This document shows positions 6,859-14,248 of a DNA stretch of 16,990 nucleotides, piece after piece. The position numbers and the translations under genes were made by a program. The number at the start of each line of letters is the position of its first letter. Position 1 is the stretch's first letter. Source of the DNA: Candidatus Cloacimonadota bacterium (GTDB lineage: Bacteria; Cloacimonadota; Cloacimonadia; JGIOTU-2); contig DAOVPZ010000007.1 in the NCBI GenBank assembly GCA_030628975.1, positions 1 through 16,990 on the forward strand, given 5' to 3'. The notes under the pieces are model-generated. The model saw only the letters and a program-made list of their open reading frames with translations. It searched no databases and was not told the DNA's origin.

Positions 6859-7133
6859 CATTAGAAGAAAAAGATAGAGAAGAGCTAATTAAATACAGAA
6901 TTGTACGAGCAAAAGATTCAATAAATGATGTTCAATTTTTGATTGAAAATAACAAACTTACTCTTGCAGTTAACCGAATATATTATGGTATATTTTATAT
7001 TCTTTCAGCCTTAGCTCTAAAACATAAATTTATCACATCCAAACATTCACAATTACTGGGATGGTTTAATAAAACTTTTGTAAAAGAAGGAATAATAGAC
7101 AAAAAGTATGGAAGACTTAATTTCAAGAATTGA
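6855..7133 (+). CDS. HEPN-domain protein (PF05168-like), C-terminally truncated
   Basis: The 92-residue protein matches the UPF0332-type HEPN family: AVNRIYYGIFYILSALALKH at about 36-55, then SKHSQLLGWFNKTFV and GIIDKKYGR. Family members normally continue for about 30 more residues with a helix containing an xLRxxxDY-type motif, but here the frame ends at LNFKN. The next frame gives only a short unrelated tail. The break lies about 45 bases before a cluster of palindromic repeats, which may have replaced the end. It shares an ATGA overlap with the MNT gene. Family members are tRNA- or mRNA-cleaving toxins or nucleotide-binding helical domains; this copy is probably defective. Confidence 0.75.
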   Translation: MTLEEKDREELIKYRIVRAKDSINDVQFLIENNKLTLAVNRIYYGIFYILSALALKHKFITSKHSQLLGWFNKTFVKEGIIDKKYGRLNFKN

Positions 7134-7177
7134 ACTGTTGATTCTTTCTGATAAATAAATTGTTATTTGTAACGTCT

Positions 7178-7223
7178 CGATTCGTCCTTCGGAGTAAACC
7201 TACGGAGAATGGATATATCGGGA
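7178..7223 (-). repeat. Palindromic repeat copy B, reversed
   Basis: Read on the minus strand, this begins TCCCGATATATCCATTCTCC, continues GTAGGTTTACTCCGAAGG and ends ACGAATCG. It aligns with copy A (TTCTCCGTAG ... CTGCGAAGGGTGAAC) and with the ends of copy C (TCCCGATATACCCGTTCTC, GAAGGGTGAATCG). It lies just downstream of the truncated HEPN gene. Confidence 0.65.
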
Positions 7224-7251
7224 TCCCCATTTGCGTACTCAATTGAAGATT

Positions 7252-7326
7252 CCGATTCCCGCCTGCCATAGCCTCGCCTGCTAAAGAACATGTTCAGCGA
7301 ACAGGTGTGCAGCGGGCAGGTATCGG
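7252..7326. repeat. Second palindromic element in the HEPN-hypF gap
   Basis: The ends CCGAT at 7252-7256 and ATCGG at 7322-7326 are complementary. Inside, CCTGCC at 7262-7267 pairs with GGCAGG at 7315-7320, and GAACATGTTC at 7286-7295 is a perfect ten-base palindrome. The stretch is visibly more GC-rich than its surroundings. It looks like a REP- or MITE-like hairpin unrelated to copies A-C, and it occupies the leader of hypF. Confidence 0.5.
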
Positions 7327-7365
7327 AAATTTACAGTAAATTATAAAAAACTTTTTTACACAAAT

Positions 7366-9723
7366 ATGAAAAATATTCAAGCACAAATAATCCTTAAAGG
7401 CATAGTTCAAGGTGTTGGTTTTCGCCCCTTTGTGAAGCGAACTGCATTGAAGTTCGGATTATATGGATTTGTTGAAAATCGTGAATATGGAGTAAGAATT
7501 GTAGCAGTTGGATTGAAAGAGAAGATATTAGAATTTTTTGATGATTTACTTAAGAATTTACCACAAGTAGCAAAGATTATAGAAAGTAAAATTTCTTATA
7601 AGGATGAAATAACATTTCTGGATAAAGACTTTCATATTGAGCTAAGCAAAAAGAATGGAGAAATTTCTGCGTTAATCCCTCCAGATATTGCGATTTGTGA
7701 CATTTGCTTGAATGAAGTAGATGATAAGAATAATCGTCATTATAGTTACCCATTTACAAATTGCACAAACTGTGGTCCAAGATTTTCAATAATTAAATCC
7801 ATACCTTATGATCGCAAAAATACTACAATGAAAGACTTTGTAATGTGCCAGGATTGTGAACAGGAATACACAACTATTGAAGATAGAAGATTTCATGCTC
7901 AACCTACAGCTTGCTCTGAATGTGGTCCAGAATTATCTTTAATAAAATTAGAAAATAATAAACCTGTTTTAATAGCAAAAAAGGATGATGCATTAATAAA
8001 AGTTATTGAGCTTATTAGGTCTGGAGAAATTGTTGCTATTAAAGGATTGGGCGGCTATCATTTAGCATGCGATGCCTTGAATGTTAAAACTGTAAATAAA
8101 TTAAGAGAACTGAAAAACCGTCCTTTCAAGCCATTTGCTCTTATGGCAGATGATATCAGTACGATTGAGAAATATTGTTTTGTTTATAAACTAGAAAGGG
8201 AAATGCTAATTGGTCAACAAAAACCAATTGTATTGTTGAGAAAAAGGAGTTATGATATTCTTCCTTATATTGCACCACAAACTTCAAACCTTGGTTTTAT
8301 GCTGTCATATACACCTTTACATCATCTTATTTTAAAGCATTTCAAAGTGTTGGTTATGACAAGTGGCAATATAACTGATGATGCCTTGGAAAAGAATGAT
8401 GATTCTGCTCAGAAGAATTTAAGAACAATAACTAAATATTTTCTTACATACGATAGAGAAATCTTTAATAGAGTTGATGATTCAATAATCAAATTTGCAG
8501 GTAAGCAAAAAATATTGCTCCGCAAAGCAAGAGGATTTGTTCCTATGCCAATTAAAATTGGTTCAATTTCTTTTGAGGAAAAATTTCCACAAATTTTTGC
8601 TGCTGGTGCAGATATGAAGGGTAGTTTTGGGCTACTTAAAAATGGTCTATTTCTTGGAAGTCAGTATTTAGGCGATTTGGAATTTTCTTCTAATCTTGAC
8701 TTTTACAAAGATACTTTTCGTTATTTTAAAAATATATTTGAGATAAAACCAGAGGTTGTCATTGCAGATTTACATCCGAATTACTTTTCTACATACTTTG
8801 GTGAGAATTATGCGAAAGAAAACAATTTAACCTTGATTCATATTCAACATCATCTTGCGCATACATATAGTGTAATGGCTGAGCATAATTTGTTAGAAAC
8901 CATCGGGGTTTCTTTTGACGGAACAGGTTTTGGTGAAGATGGACAGATTTGGGGCGGAGAATTTTTTGTAGTAAATGGAAAAAATAACAAGAGAGTGGCT
9001 CATCTTAAATACCAACCAGTTGTTTCTGGTGAAAAGATGTCTAAAGAACCTTGGCGTATGGCTCTTATTTATCTTTATGATTCTTGCCCAGAAAAGATCA
9101 ATAGTTTCATTTCTGACAAAATGTTTCCACAAAAGAAGTTTATTTTACAACTCCTGAAAAAGCAACGACACAGTTTATATACATCAAGTGTAGGTAGATT
9201 ATTTGATGCTGTGGCAAGTTTGCTTTCAGTATGCCATTATAATACTTATGAAGGTGAAGCAGCAATGAAATTGGAATCTTTAGCTATATCAGATTTAGGA
9301 GAGAGACTCCCCAATTATTCCCAATTAAATTGGGAAGAGGGCTACTCCAAAAAGGAATCATATAACTGGCATCTTATTACAACAGATTTTCCATGGCAGA
9401 TTGATGTAGACAGAGTTATCAAAGGAATTGTAAATGATATTAAAAAAAATATTAGTAAATCTGAAATTGCAACAAAATTTCACTTTACAATTTTTGATAT
9501 AATATATCAAACTTGTATAAAAATCAAGCAAGAATTTGAAATAAATAAAATCTCTTTTTCTGGTGGTGTATTTCAGAATTCAGTTCTGGTGAATCTTATC
9601 CGAGAGAAGTTTAAAGACAGTGATTTTCCGTTATTTTTTAATGAACAAGTTCCTCCCAATGATGCAGGGATTGCGTTAGGTCAAATGTATGGATATTTAT
9701 TGAACCACAGAGATACCCCATAA
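7366..9723 (+). CDS. hypF: HypF carbamoyltransferase for [NiFe] hydrogenase maturation
   Basis: The 785-residue HypF is complete. An acylphosphatase domain covers residues about 1-90 (GIVQGVGFRPFV). Next comes the paired zinc-finger region at about 105-190 with four CxxC units (CDICLNE, CTNCGPRF, CQDCEQEY, CSECGPEL), then a YrdC-like domain with KGLGGYHLACDA. A Kae1-like domain ends the protein with HIQHHLAH, SFDGTGFGEDGQIWGGEFF, SSVGRLFDAVASLL and FSGGVFQNSVL. HypF converts carbamoyl phosphate and ATP to carbamoyl-adenylate and transfers the carbamoyl group to the C-terminal Cys of HypE, the first step of CN- ligand synthesis. The ATG has no clear Shine-Dalgarno site and follows a repeat-filled gap, so expression may depend on a separate promoter. 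hypC follows 19 bases downstream. Confidence 0.97.
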   Translation: MKNIQAQIILKGIVQGVGFRPFVKRTALKFGLYGFVENREYGVRIVAVGLKEKILEFFDDLLKNLPQVAKIIESKISYKDEITFLDKDFHIELSKKNGEISALIPPDIAICDICLNEVDDKNNRHYSYPFTNCTNCGPRFSIIKSIPYDRKNTTMKDFVMCQDCEQEYTTIEDRRFHAQPTACSECGPELSLIKLENNKPVLIAKKDDALIKVIELIRSGEIVAIKGLGGYHLACDALNVKTVNKLRELKNRPFKPFALMADDISTIEKYCFVYKLEREMLIGQQKPIVLLRKRSYDILPYIAPQTSNLGFMLSYTPLHHLILKHFKVLVMTSGNITDDALEKNDDSAQKNLRTITKYFLTYDREIFNRVDDSIIKFAGKQKILLRKARGFVPMPIKIGSISFEEKFPQIFAAGADMKGSFGLLKNGLFLGSQYLGDLEFSSNLDFYKDTFRYFKNIFEIKPEVVIADLHPNYFSTYFGENYAKENNLTLIHIQHHLAHTYSVMAEHNLLETIGVSFDGTGFGEDGQIWGGEFFVVNGKNNKRVAHLKYQPVVSGEKMSKEPWRMALIYLYDSCPEKINSFISDKMFPQKKFILQLLKKQRHSLYTSSVGRLFDAVASLLSVCHYNTYEGEAAMKLESLAISDLGERLPNYSQLNWEEGYSKKESYNWHLITTDFPWQIDVDRVIKGIVNDIKKNISKSEIATKFHFTIFDIIYQTCIKIKQEFEINKISFSGGVFQNSVLVNLIREKFKDSDFPLFFNEQVPPNDAGIALGQMYGYLLNHRDTP

Positions 9724-9742
9724 AACTTAATAATGAGGAAAA

Positions 9743-9964
9743 ATGTGTTTAGCTGTTCCGTATAAGATAATTTCAAAACAAGGCACAAAAGCAATTGCAG
9801 ATGTTTTTGGTGTAAAAAAAGAGATCGATATTCGTATCTTGGATGATGTTAATGAAAACGATTATGTTTTAGTCCACGCTGGGTTTGCTATCCAAAAAAT
9901 GAATCAAGAAGAAGCACAAGAAACTCTTAAATTATTAAATGAGTTATGCCAAGAAAACATATAA
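9743..9964 (+). CDS. hypC: HypC hydrogenase assembly chaperone
   Basis: The 73-residue protein begins MCLAVPYKI. The invariant Cys2, exposed after Met removal, is the residue through which HypC binds the Fe group together with HypD and contacts the hydrogenase large-subunit precursor. The length is normal for HypC/HybG (70-90 residues). A GAGGA site at 9734-9738 lies well placed before the ATG, 19 bases after hypF. It works with HypD, encoded one gene further on. Confidence 0.95.
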   Translation: MCLAVPYKIISKQGTKAIADVFGVKKEIDIRILDDVNENDYVLVHAGFAIQKMNQEEAQETLKLLNELCQENI

Positions 9965-9979
9965 ATTCAACAATATTTT

Positions 9980-10016
9980 TGGACTTTGTAAATATTTAAT
10001 TTCAAAAGAAAGTCCA
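9980..10016 (+). terminator. Possible stem-loop after hypC
   Basis: TGGACTTT at 9980-9987 and AAAGTCCA at 10009-10016 form a perfect eight-base stem with a 21-base loop, 16 bases after the hypC stop. No T-run follows directly; a T-rich stretch comes about 17 bases later. It could end hypF-hypC transcription. A TATAAT hexamer at 10019-10024 just beyond could serve the barrel gene, but there is no good -35 box. Confidence 0.3.
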
Positions 10017-10069
10017 TGTATAATATGTGAAGATTTTTTTCATAAATAGCAAAATATTTAGAGAGAGAA

Positions 10070-11140
10070 ATGAAAAATTTATTTCTGTTATCCCTATTTT
10101 TATTTTTCTCCTTTATGCAAAATATTGAAGCAAAAACTGAAATTGTAGGTTATCCTACTTTTGATTATTCTAATGAAACAGGATTTTGTATAGGGGGTCT
10201 TATCTATATTAGATACCGCCCCCAGCATTTTGAAGAAAATGTTCCAAAAAATTTAATCTATCTTTCAACAGCATATAGTGAAAAAAAACAATTTGGCATA
10301 TATTTTGATCCAATACTGTATTTGCAAAATGGTCGCTATGCAGTTTCCTTCCCAATAGGGTTTATGAAATGGCCAAGTAAATTTTATGGAATTGGAAATA
10401 ATACATCAAAAGAAAATAAGGAAGATTTTACCCCTCAACAATTAAATATTCAGTTTAATCTTAAAAGAATAATTACACAATACTGGTCCATATCTCTTCA
10501 TTATGAGTTCAATAAATACAATATTTTAAAAGTAGAGGAGGATGGATTGTTGAAAACTGGCAATGTCAAGGGAAGTGATGATAATTTAATTTCTGGGATT
10601 GGTTTTTCTATAAGTATGGATCAACGTGATTCCAATTCGTACCCTAAAAGGGGTTATCTATATTGTTTTAAGCCGCTTTTCTTTACAGATATTTTGGGAA
10701 GCGAATATAATTTTATTAAGTATAGCCTGGATCTTAGGCAGTATTTTTCAATCACTCCAAAACAAGTATTGGCTTTACAAGGGTATTTCTCTTGCATTCA
10801 AAAGGACCCTCCTTTTTATAAACTATCATACCTGAACAATTATATGCGGGCAACGACTCCAAATCTTTTCATAGACAGACATATGGCTATTTTTCGTTCT
10901 GAATACCGGTTTTTCCCTTGGGAAACTAAAATTTTGGAAAGAATAGGCTTCGTGGGATTTATGGAAGTAGGACAGGTGGCTCATGAACTGGATGAATTCA
11001 CTGGAAAAGCAATGAAATTTAATTATGGTTTTGGATTAAGATATTCGTTTTTAATGGATGATAGATTTAATCTACGCATAGATCTGGGCTTTGGAGGAGA
11101 ATCAGGAGCACTTTCCATCGGGAGTGAAGAGGTTTTTTAA
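10070..11140 (+). CDS. Outer-membrane beta-barrel protein, BamA/Omp85-type barrel without POTRA domains
   Basis: The 356-residue protein has a Sec signal peptide (residues 1 to about 22, FLLSLFLFFSFMQNIEA). It resembles the bacterial surface antigen barrel of the Omp85/BamA superfamily: alternating strands, GIGNNTSKE, the turn DQRDSNSYPKRGYLY near residues 185-199, and a final run GFGLRYSF...RIDLGFG. It ends in Phe, as outer-membrane proteins often do. There are no POTRA repeats, so it is shorter than BamA or TamA and resembles stand-alone barrels of unknown function. It sits between hypC and hypD, an unusual place for an envelope protein. The Shine-Dalgarno region (AGAGAGAG) is weak. A role in hydrogenase maturation is not implied by its sequence. 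Confidence 0.82.
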   Translation: MKNLFLLSLFLFFSFMQNIEAKTEIVGYPTFDYSNETGFCIGGLIYIRYRPQHFEENVPKNLIYLSTAYSEKKQFGIYFDPILYLQNGRYAVSFPIGFMKWPSKFYGIGNNTSKENKEDFTPQQLNIQFNLKRIITQYWSISLHYEFNKYNILKVEEDGLLKTGNVKGSDDNLISGIGFSISMDQRDSNSYPKRGYLYCFKPLFFTDILGSEYNFIKYSLDLRQYFSITPKQVLALQGYFSCIQKDPPFYKLSYLNNYMRATTPNLFIDRHMAIFRSEYRFFPWETKILERIGFVGFMEVGQVAHELDEFTGKAMKFNYGFGLRYSFLMDDRFNLRIDLGFGGESGALSIGSEEVF

Positions 11141-11218
11141 ATTGTTTTTCGAAGTATATAATTCAAAAGGAAATATTAAATATTATTAGATAATTTTATT
11201 CAAATTAGAGAGCAAAAA

Positions 11219-12310
11219 TTGGAAGATTGTTTTAAAAATAACCCGCAACTTTTATCCTTACTTAAAAAGATAGATAGTAAGTTTGATATAACTCCAGAAT
11301 TTGAAGACAGATATAAGTTCATGGAGATTTGCGGCACACATACTGTTTCTATATTAAAATATGGATTTAGAAACTATTTCAAAAAAAGGATAAATTTTTT
11401 AAGCGGTCCAGGTTGTCCAGTCTGTGTTACTTCACAAAAGGATATTGACAAAGTGATTGCTCTAGTTCAGATGGGTATAAGAATTGTTACTTTTGGTGAT
11501 TTGATTAAGGTGCCTGGTAGTAAATCATCCTTAGAAGAACAAATGGCTTTGGGCAGAAAGGTTGATGTGGTTTACAATCCACTGGATTGTTTGAAGATTG
11601 CTGCAGACAACGACGAAGAGATAGTTTTTATTGCTGTGGGTTTTGAAACCACAATACCAGTAACAGCCAGCTTGGTCTTAGATGCAGAAAGAATGGGGTT
11701 TAAGAATCTTTCAATTTTACCATTGATGAAAACTATCCCAAGCGCACTTAACTTTCTGCTATCTAACTTAGAAAATGAAATTGATGGTTTTATCTGTCCG
11801 GGACATGTCAGTGTAATAATAGGTGAACAACCATATAGGATGATCCCTGAAAAGTATAAAATTCCCTGTGTTATTGCGGGTTTTGAGCCTGTAGATATTG
11901 GTCTGGCTATAGAATCTTTAGTATCGCAAATACGGAAACACACTCCTATTGTAGATAATAGGTACAAACGAGTTGTGAAAGAAAATGGTAACATTTCTGC
12001 AAAAAGATTAATTGTAGAAGTATTTGAAGAAACTGATGTCGAATGGAGAGGATTTGGAAAAGTCCCGACAAGTGGAATGAAATTACGAGAAAAATTCAGT
12101 AAATTTGATGCCGAAAACAAATTTAATATTAAAATAAAGAAATTTTTAGAACCAAAAGGTTGTATATGTGGAGAAATTATTGCTGGCAAGAAGCATCCTT
12201 TAGATTGCACCTTGTTTGCAAAAAGATGCACACCAGATTCTCCGGTTGGACCTTGTATGGTTTCTTATGAAGGTGCATGCTCAGCATATTATAAATATGG
12301 TGAACCGTAA
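11219..12310 (+). CDS. hypD: HypD Fe-S scaffold for Fe(CN)2CO assembly
   Basis: The 363-residue HypD shows the expected motifs in order: MEICGTHTVSILKYG (about 35), FLSGPGCPVCVTS (about 60), VGFETT (about 140), ICPGHVS (about 190), and a C-terminal cysteine region CICGEI...PVGPCMVSYEGACSAYYKY. HypD holds a [4Fe-4S] cluster and, with HypC, carries the Fe atom while CN- and CO ligands are added. TTG at 11219 is taken as the start because an in-frame stop lies at 11177-11179 and no ATG or GTG lies between. The first ATG downstream (11322) would remove conserved N-terminal sequence. GAGAG at 11208-11212 is a modest ribosome site. Confidence 0.95.
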   Translation: MEDCFKNNPQLLSLLKKIDSKFDITPEFEDRYKFMEICGTHTVSILKYGFRNYFKKRINFLSGPGCPVCVTSQKDIDKVIALVQMGIRIVTFGDLIKVPGSKSSLEEQMALGRKVDVVYNPLDCLKIAADNDEEIVFIAVGFETTIPVTASLVLDAERMGFKNLSILPLMKTIPSALNFLLSNLENEIDGFICPGHVSVIIGEQPYRMIPEKYKIPCVIAGFEPVDIGLAIESLVSQIRKHTPIVDNRYKRVVKENGNISAKRLIVEVFEETDVEWRGFGKVPTSGMKLREKFSKFDAENKFNIKIKKFLEPKGCICGEIIAGKKHPLDCTLFAKRCTPDSPVGPCMVSYEGACSAYYKYGEP

Positions 12311-12439
12311 AGCGTCTATCCCCGCGGACGCGGGGATTGCGAAGCTGGAAACGAATCCCGTATAACGGAAAACGAAACGGCAGACGGTTAACGAAACCCG
12401 ATTCGAGCAGCGCAACCGATAGACGATAACCGATTTAAT
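12311..12439. other. hypD-hypE spacer with a GC-rich palindrome and short repeated words
   Basis: A near-perfect palindrome (ATCCCCGCG at 12318-12326 and CGCGGGGAT at 12329-12337, two-base loop) is followed by about 100 bases built from recurring words such as AACGAA, ACGG and AACCGAT. The words are spaced a few bases apart, and AACCGAT occurs twice within 20 bases near the end. Composition differs strongly from the flanking AT-rich genes. It leaves hypE without an evident Shine-Dalgarno site. Confidence 0.6.
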
Positions 12440-13438
12440 ATGGAACATATATTACTTTCTCATGGAAGTGGTGGCAGAAACAGTCAGAAGTTATTAAAGT
12501 TTATTTATGATTGTCTTGGTAGTATTGTTATAAATCATACCGAAGATAGCGGAATAGTAACCCTTCAGACAGATAAATTAGCAATTACTACAGATAGTTA
12601 TGTGGTTGAGCCAATATTTTTCCCTGGTGGTGATATTGGGAAACTGGCTGTTTGTGGCACTTTAAATGATCTTGCAATGGTCGGAGCAATTCCAAAATAT
12701 ATTACTTTATCTTTTATTATAGAAGAGAATTTTCCATTTGCTGATTTAAGGAAGATTCTTCATTCAATCAAGAAAGAAACAGAGAATGCTGAGATCGAAA
12801 TCATTGCAGGCGATACAAAAATTGTAAGTAAAGGTAAGATGGATAAGATGTTTATAAATACTACCGGCTATGGAATCGTTGAACATTCTCTTGAGATTAA
12901 TTCAAAAAATGCACAACCTGGTGATGCAATAATTGTATCTGGGGATATTGGTGACCATGGTGCTGCGATAATGGCTTATCGGAACGATTTTCAATCTGAT
13001 TTAATTTCGGATTGTGCTTCTGTTGTTCTATTAATAAGAAAACTTCTTGATGAAAGTATTTGTATACATACATTACGAGACCCGACCAGAGGTGGTTTGG
13101 CTTCAATTTTGAATGAAATTGTTATTGCTTCTTCAGTTGATATAGAATTAAATGAAACGGAAATTCCTATAAAAGATGCAGTTAATGGAATATGTGATGT
13201 GCTTGGCATTGATCCTCTTTATATGGCTTGTGAGGGTAGAGCAGTTATAATCTGCCCTGAAGAGGAAGTGAATAAGATTTTAAGAATCCTCAAAAAAACT
13301 AATGAAGGCAAAAATGTTTGCAAAATTGGGAGTGTAATTGATAAATGTAGTAATCCGCGTTTATATTTAAAAACATTTATTGGTTCTCGTAGAATTCTAC
13401 CACTTCTTTCTCGTGAGCAGACTCCGAGGATTTGCTGA
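12440..13438 (+). CDS. hypE: HypE carbamoyl dehydratase for hydrogenase maturation
   Basis: The 332-residue member of the PurM/AIR synthase-like family begins with LLSHGSGGR. It then shows TTDSYVVEPIFFPGGDIGKL, CGTLNDLAMVGAIP, an ATP-site region GDTKIV and DPTRGGLASILNEI, and ends PRIC. The C-terminal Cys is the HypF-carbamoylated residue that HypE dehydrates with ATP to thiocyanate, giving CN- to the iron. All expected parts are present and the length is typical. It lies 130 bases after hypD. No further hyp gene follows, only repeats. Confidence 0.97.
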   Translation: MEHILLSHGSGGRNSQKLLKFIYDCLGSIVINHTEDSGIVTLQTDKLAITTDSYVVEPIFFPGGDIGKLAVCGTLNDLAMVGAIPKYITLSFIIEENFPFADLRKILHSIKKETENAEIEIIAGDTKIVSKGKMDKMFINTTGYGIVEHSLEINSKNAQPGDAIIVSGDIGDHGAAIMAYRNDFQSDLISDCASVVLLIRKLLDESICIHTLRDPTRGGLASILNEIVIASSVDIELNETEIPIKDAVNGICDVLGIDPLYMACEGRAVIICPEEEVNKILRILKKTNEGKNVCKIGSVIDKCSNPRLYLKTFIGSRRILPLLSREQTPRIC

Positions 13439-13468
13439 TTTATATATTAATATTTGGTCACTTATAAT

Positions 13469-13484
13469 GTTGAACTACTAATAG
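13469..13484 (+). repeat. 16-base direct repeat, first copy
   Basis: GTTGAACTACTAATAG is identical to 13893-13908. The two copies bracket the hairpin-rich segment after hypE, with 424 bases from start to start. Confidence 0.75.
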
Positions 13485-13500
13485 TAGGAATACCCCCAGA

Positions 13501-13523
13501 ATTTTGATATAAATTATCAAAAT
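13501..13523 (+). terminator. Stem-loop downstream of hypE
   Basis: ATTTTGATA and TATCAAAAT form a perfect nine-base stem with a five-base loop, 63 bases after the hypE stop. The stem is AT-rich and has no T-tract, so a role as terminator is only a possibility. Confidence 0.3.
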
Positions 13524-13576
13524 ACCCTATAGATAAAAGGTTTGTGGATAATTTAAGCAGGAAATTTCTTACCAAA

Positions 13577-13736
13577 GAAGCCCACGAATTTATTCGTGGG
13601 AATTAAGGATTAAGAGGAGGTTATAACGGTTTTAACCGTTTACAAGACATAATAGAAACCATTGAAATGGTTAACACAAGTATTGTTGTCTTTCTTCCCC
13701 TCCCCGATTAGATAGGGGATTAAATTCGTGGGCTTC
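13577..13736. repeat. 160-base multi-hairpin element with 16-base terminal inverted repeats
   Basis: The ends are GAAGCCCACGAATTTA (13577-13592) and TAAATTCGTGGGCTTC (13721-13736), perfect reverse complements. Inside are four local hairpins. CCCACGAAT/ATTCGTGGG at 13581-13600, AACGGTT/AACCGTT at 13625-13640 and AACCATT/AATGGTT at 13657-13672 each have a two-base loop; TCCCC/GGGGA lies at 13701-13719. The left end can pair locally or with the right end but not both. This looks like a REP-type or MITE-like mobile hairpin element; a structured RNA is an alternative. Confidence 0.65.
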
Positions 13737-13780
13737 CTCCCATTATTTTCTTTGTTTATTGAATTAATCCGATTTATTTG

Positions 13781-13877
13781 TCCCGATATACCCGTTCTCT
13801 CCATCCTCCGAAGTAGAGAACTTCTACGGAGGACGGGCGTAGTCCCGAAAGCATTCGGGACGAAGGGTGAATCGGGA
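13781..13877 (+). repeat. Palindromic repeat copy C, long form
   Basis: It starts TCCCGATATACCCGTTCTC and ends GAAGGGTGAATCGGGA. Nested inside are an imperfect hairpin CCTCCGAAGTAG/CTTCTACGGAGG (13805-13832) and a perfect GTCCCGAA/TTCGGGAC hairpin (13842-13861). It is the longest copy of the family also found at 4833-4869 and, reversed, at 7178-7223. Confidence 0.7.
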
Positions 13878-13892
13878 TTGGGAGTATGCATA

Positions 13893-13908
13893 GTTGAACT
13901 ACTAATAG
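13893..13908 (+). repeat. 16-base direct repeat, second copy
   Basis: GTTGAACTACTAATAG is identical to 13469-13484, on the far side of the palindrome cluster. Confidence 0.75.
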
Positions 13909-14072
13909 GTCTTGAAAAAGTCTTGGCCAGTTTTTATTTTTTGGTGGAGTAATGAAAGAAGATGATACATTTAAAAGATTGAAACGCTATGTGGTTCTTT
14001 TAACAGTGTATAGAAGTGAAGGTATTGAAAATAATTGTATTTCAGTTAGGGGTTAAAAGTTGTCCCGATTTA

Positions 14073-14204
14073 TCATGATATAATTTTTAACCATTTATCT
14101 TGCAGAAGATGGGTCTCTTCCAACTCATTAATCACAACCGGGGTCTCGTATTTGAAAGCCAAGTAAGGACGAATAAAGTTATGAAATCCTTCATCTAAGC
14201 ATAA
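14073..14204 (-). pseudogene. C-terminal remnant of a DDE transposase
   Basis: On the minus strand, from about 14204 to the stop at 14073-14075, the frame reads LDEGFHNFIRPYLAFKYETP and continues VVINELEETHLLQDKWLKIIS. The NFIRPYLAF...TP pattern matches the end of rve-type integrase-core transposases (usual form NxxRPHxALxxxTP). An in-frame stop lies at 14205-14207 and nothing upstream continues it, so only about 43 residues survive. It is a decayed insertion sequence; the family cannot be named from this piece. Confidence 0.6.
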
Positions 14205-14248
14205 TTATTTATTATATATTTACACCTTTTTATATGATGTCAATTATT

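Larger units (their letters stand above)
13439..14072. other. Gene-poor region between hypE and a transposase remnant, dense in palindromes
   Basis: No convincing gene lies here. The stretch contains a 16-base direct repeat pair, a nine-base-stem hairpin at 13501-13523, a five-hairpin element at 13577-13736 and repeat copy C at 13781-13877. A 34-codon frame at 13952-14056 has a good ribosome site (GGTGGAG before ATG) but encodes no protein I recognise and may be chance. Longer open frames across 13640-13952 are translations of the palindromes and are not credible genes. Confidence 0.7.

Noticed and set aside
7134..7365. tRNA or other structured RNA gene in the GC-richer gap before hypF
   Set aside because: The hairpins do not fold into a cloverleaf and lack the TPsiC and anticodon-arm patterns; they fit repeat elements better.
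11572..12231. 219-codon open frame on the minus strand within hypD
   Set aside because: It is antisense to a strongly conserved gene with all HypD motifs, has no family resemblance and no ribosome site; a shadow frame.
13469..13908. CRISPR array
   Set aside because: There are only two direct repeats and they are 424 bases apart; the other repeats are palindromes without regular spacers, and no cas genes are present.
13640..13952. Open frames on both strands through the palindromes after hypE
   Set aside because: They translate hairpin repeats, overlap one another on opposite strands and resemble no protein.
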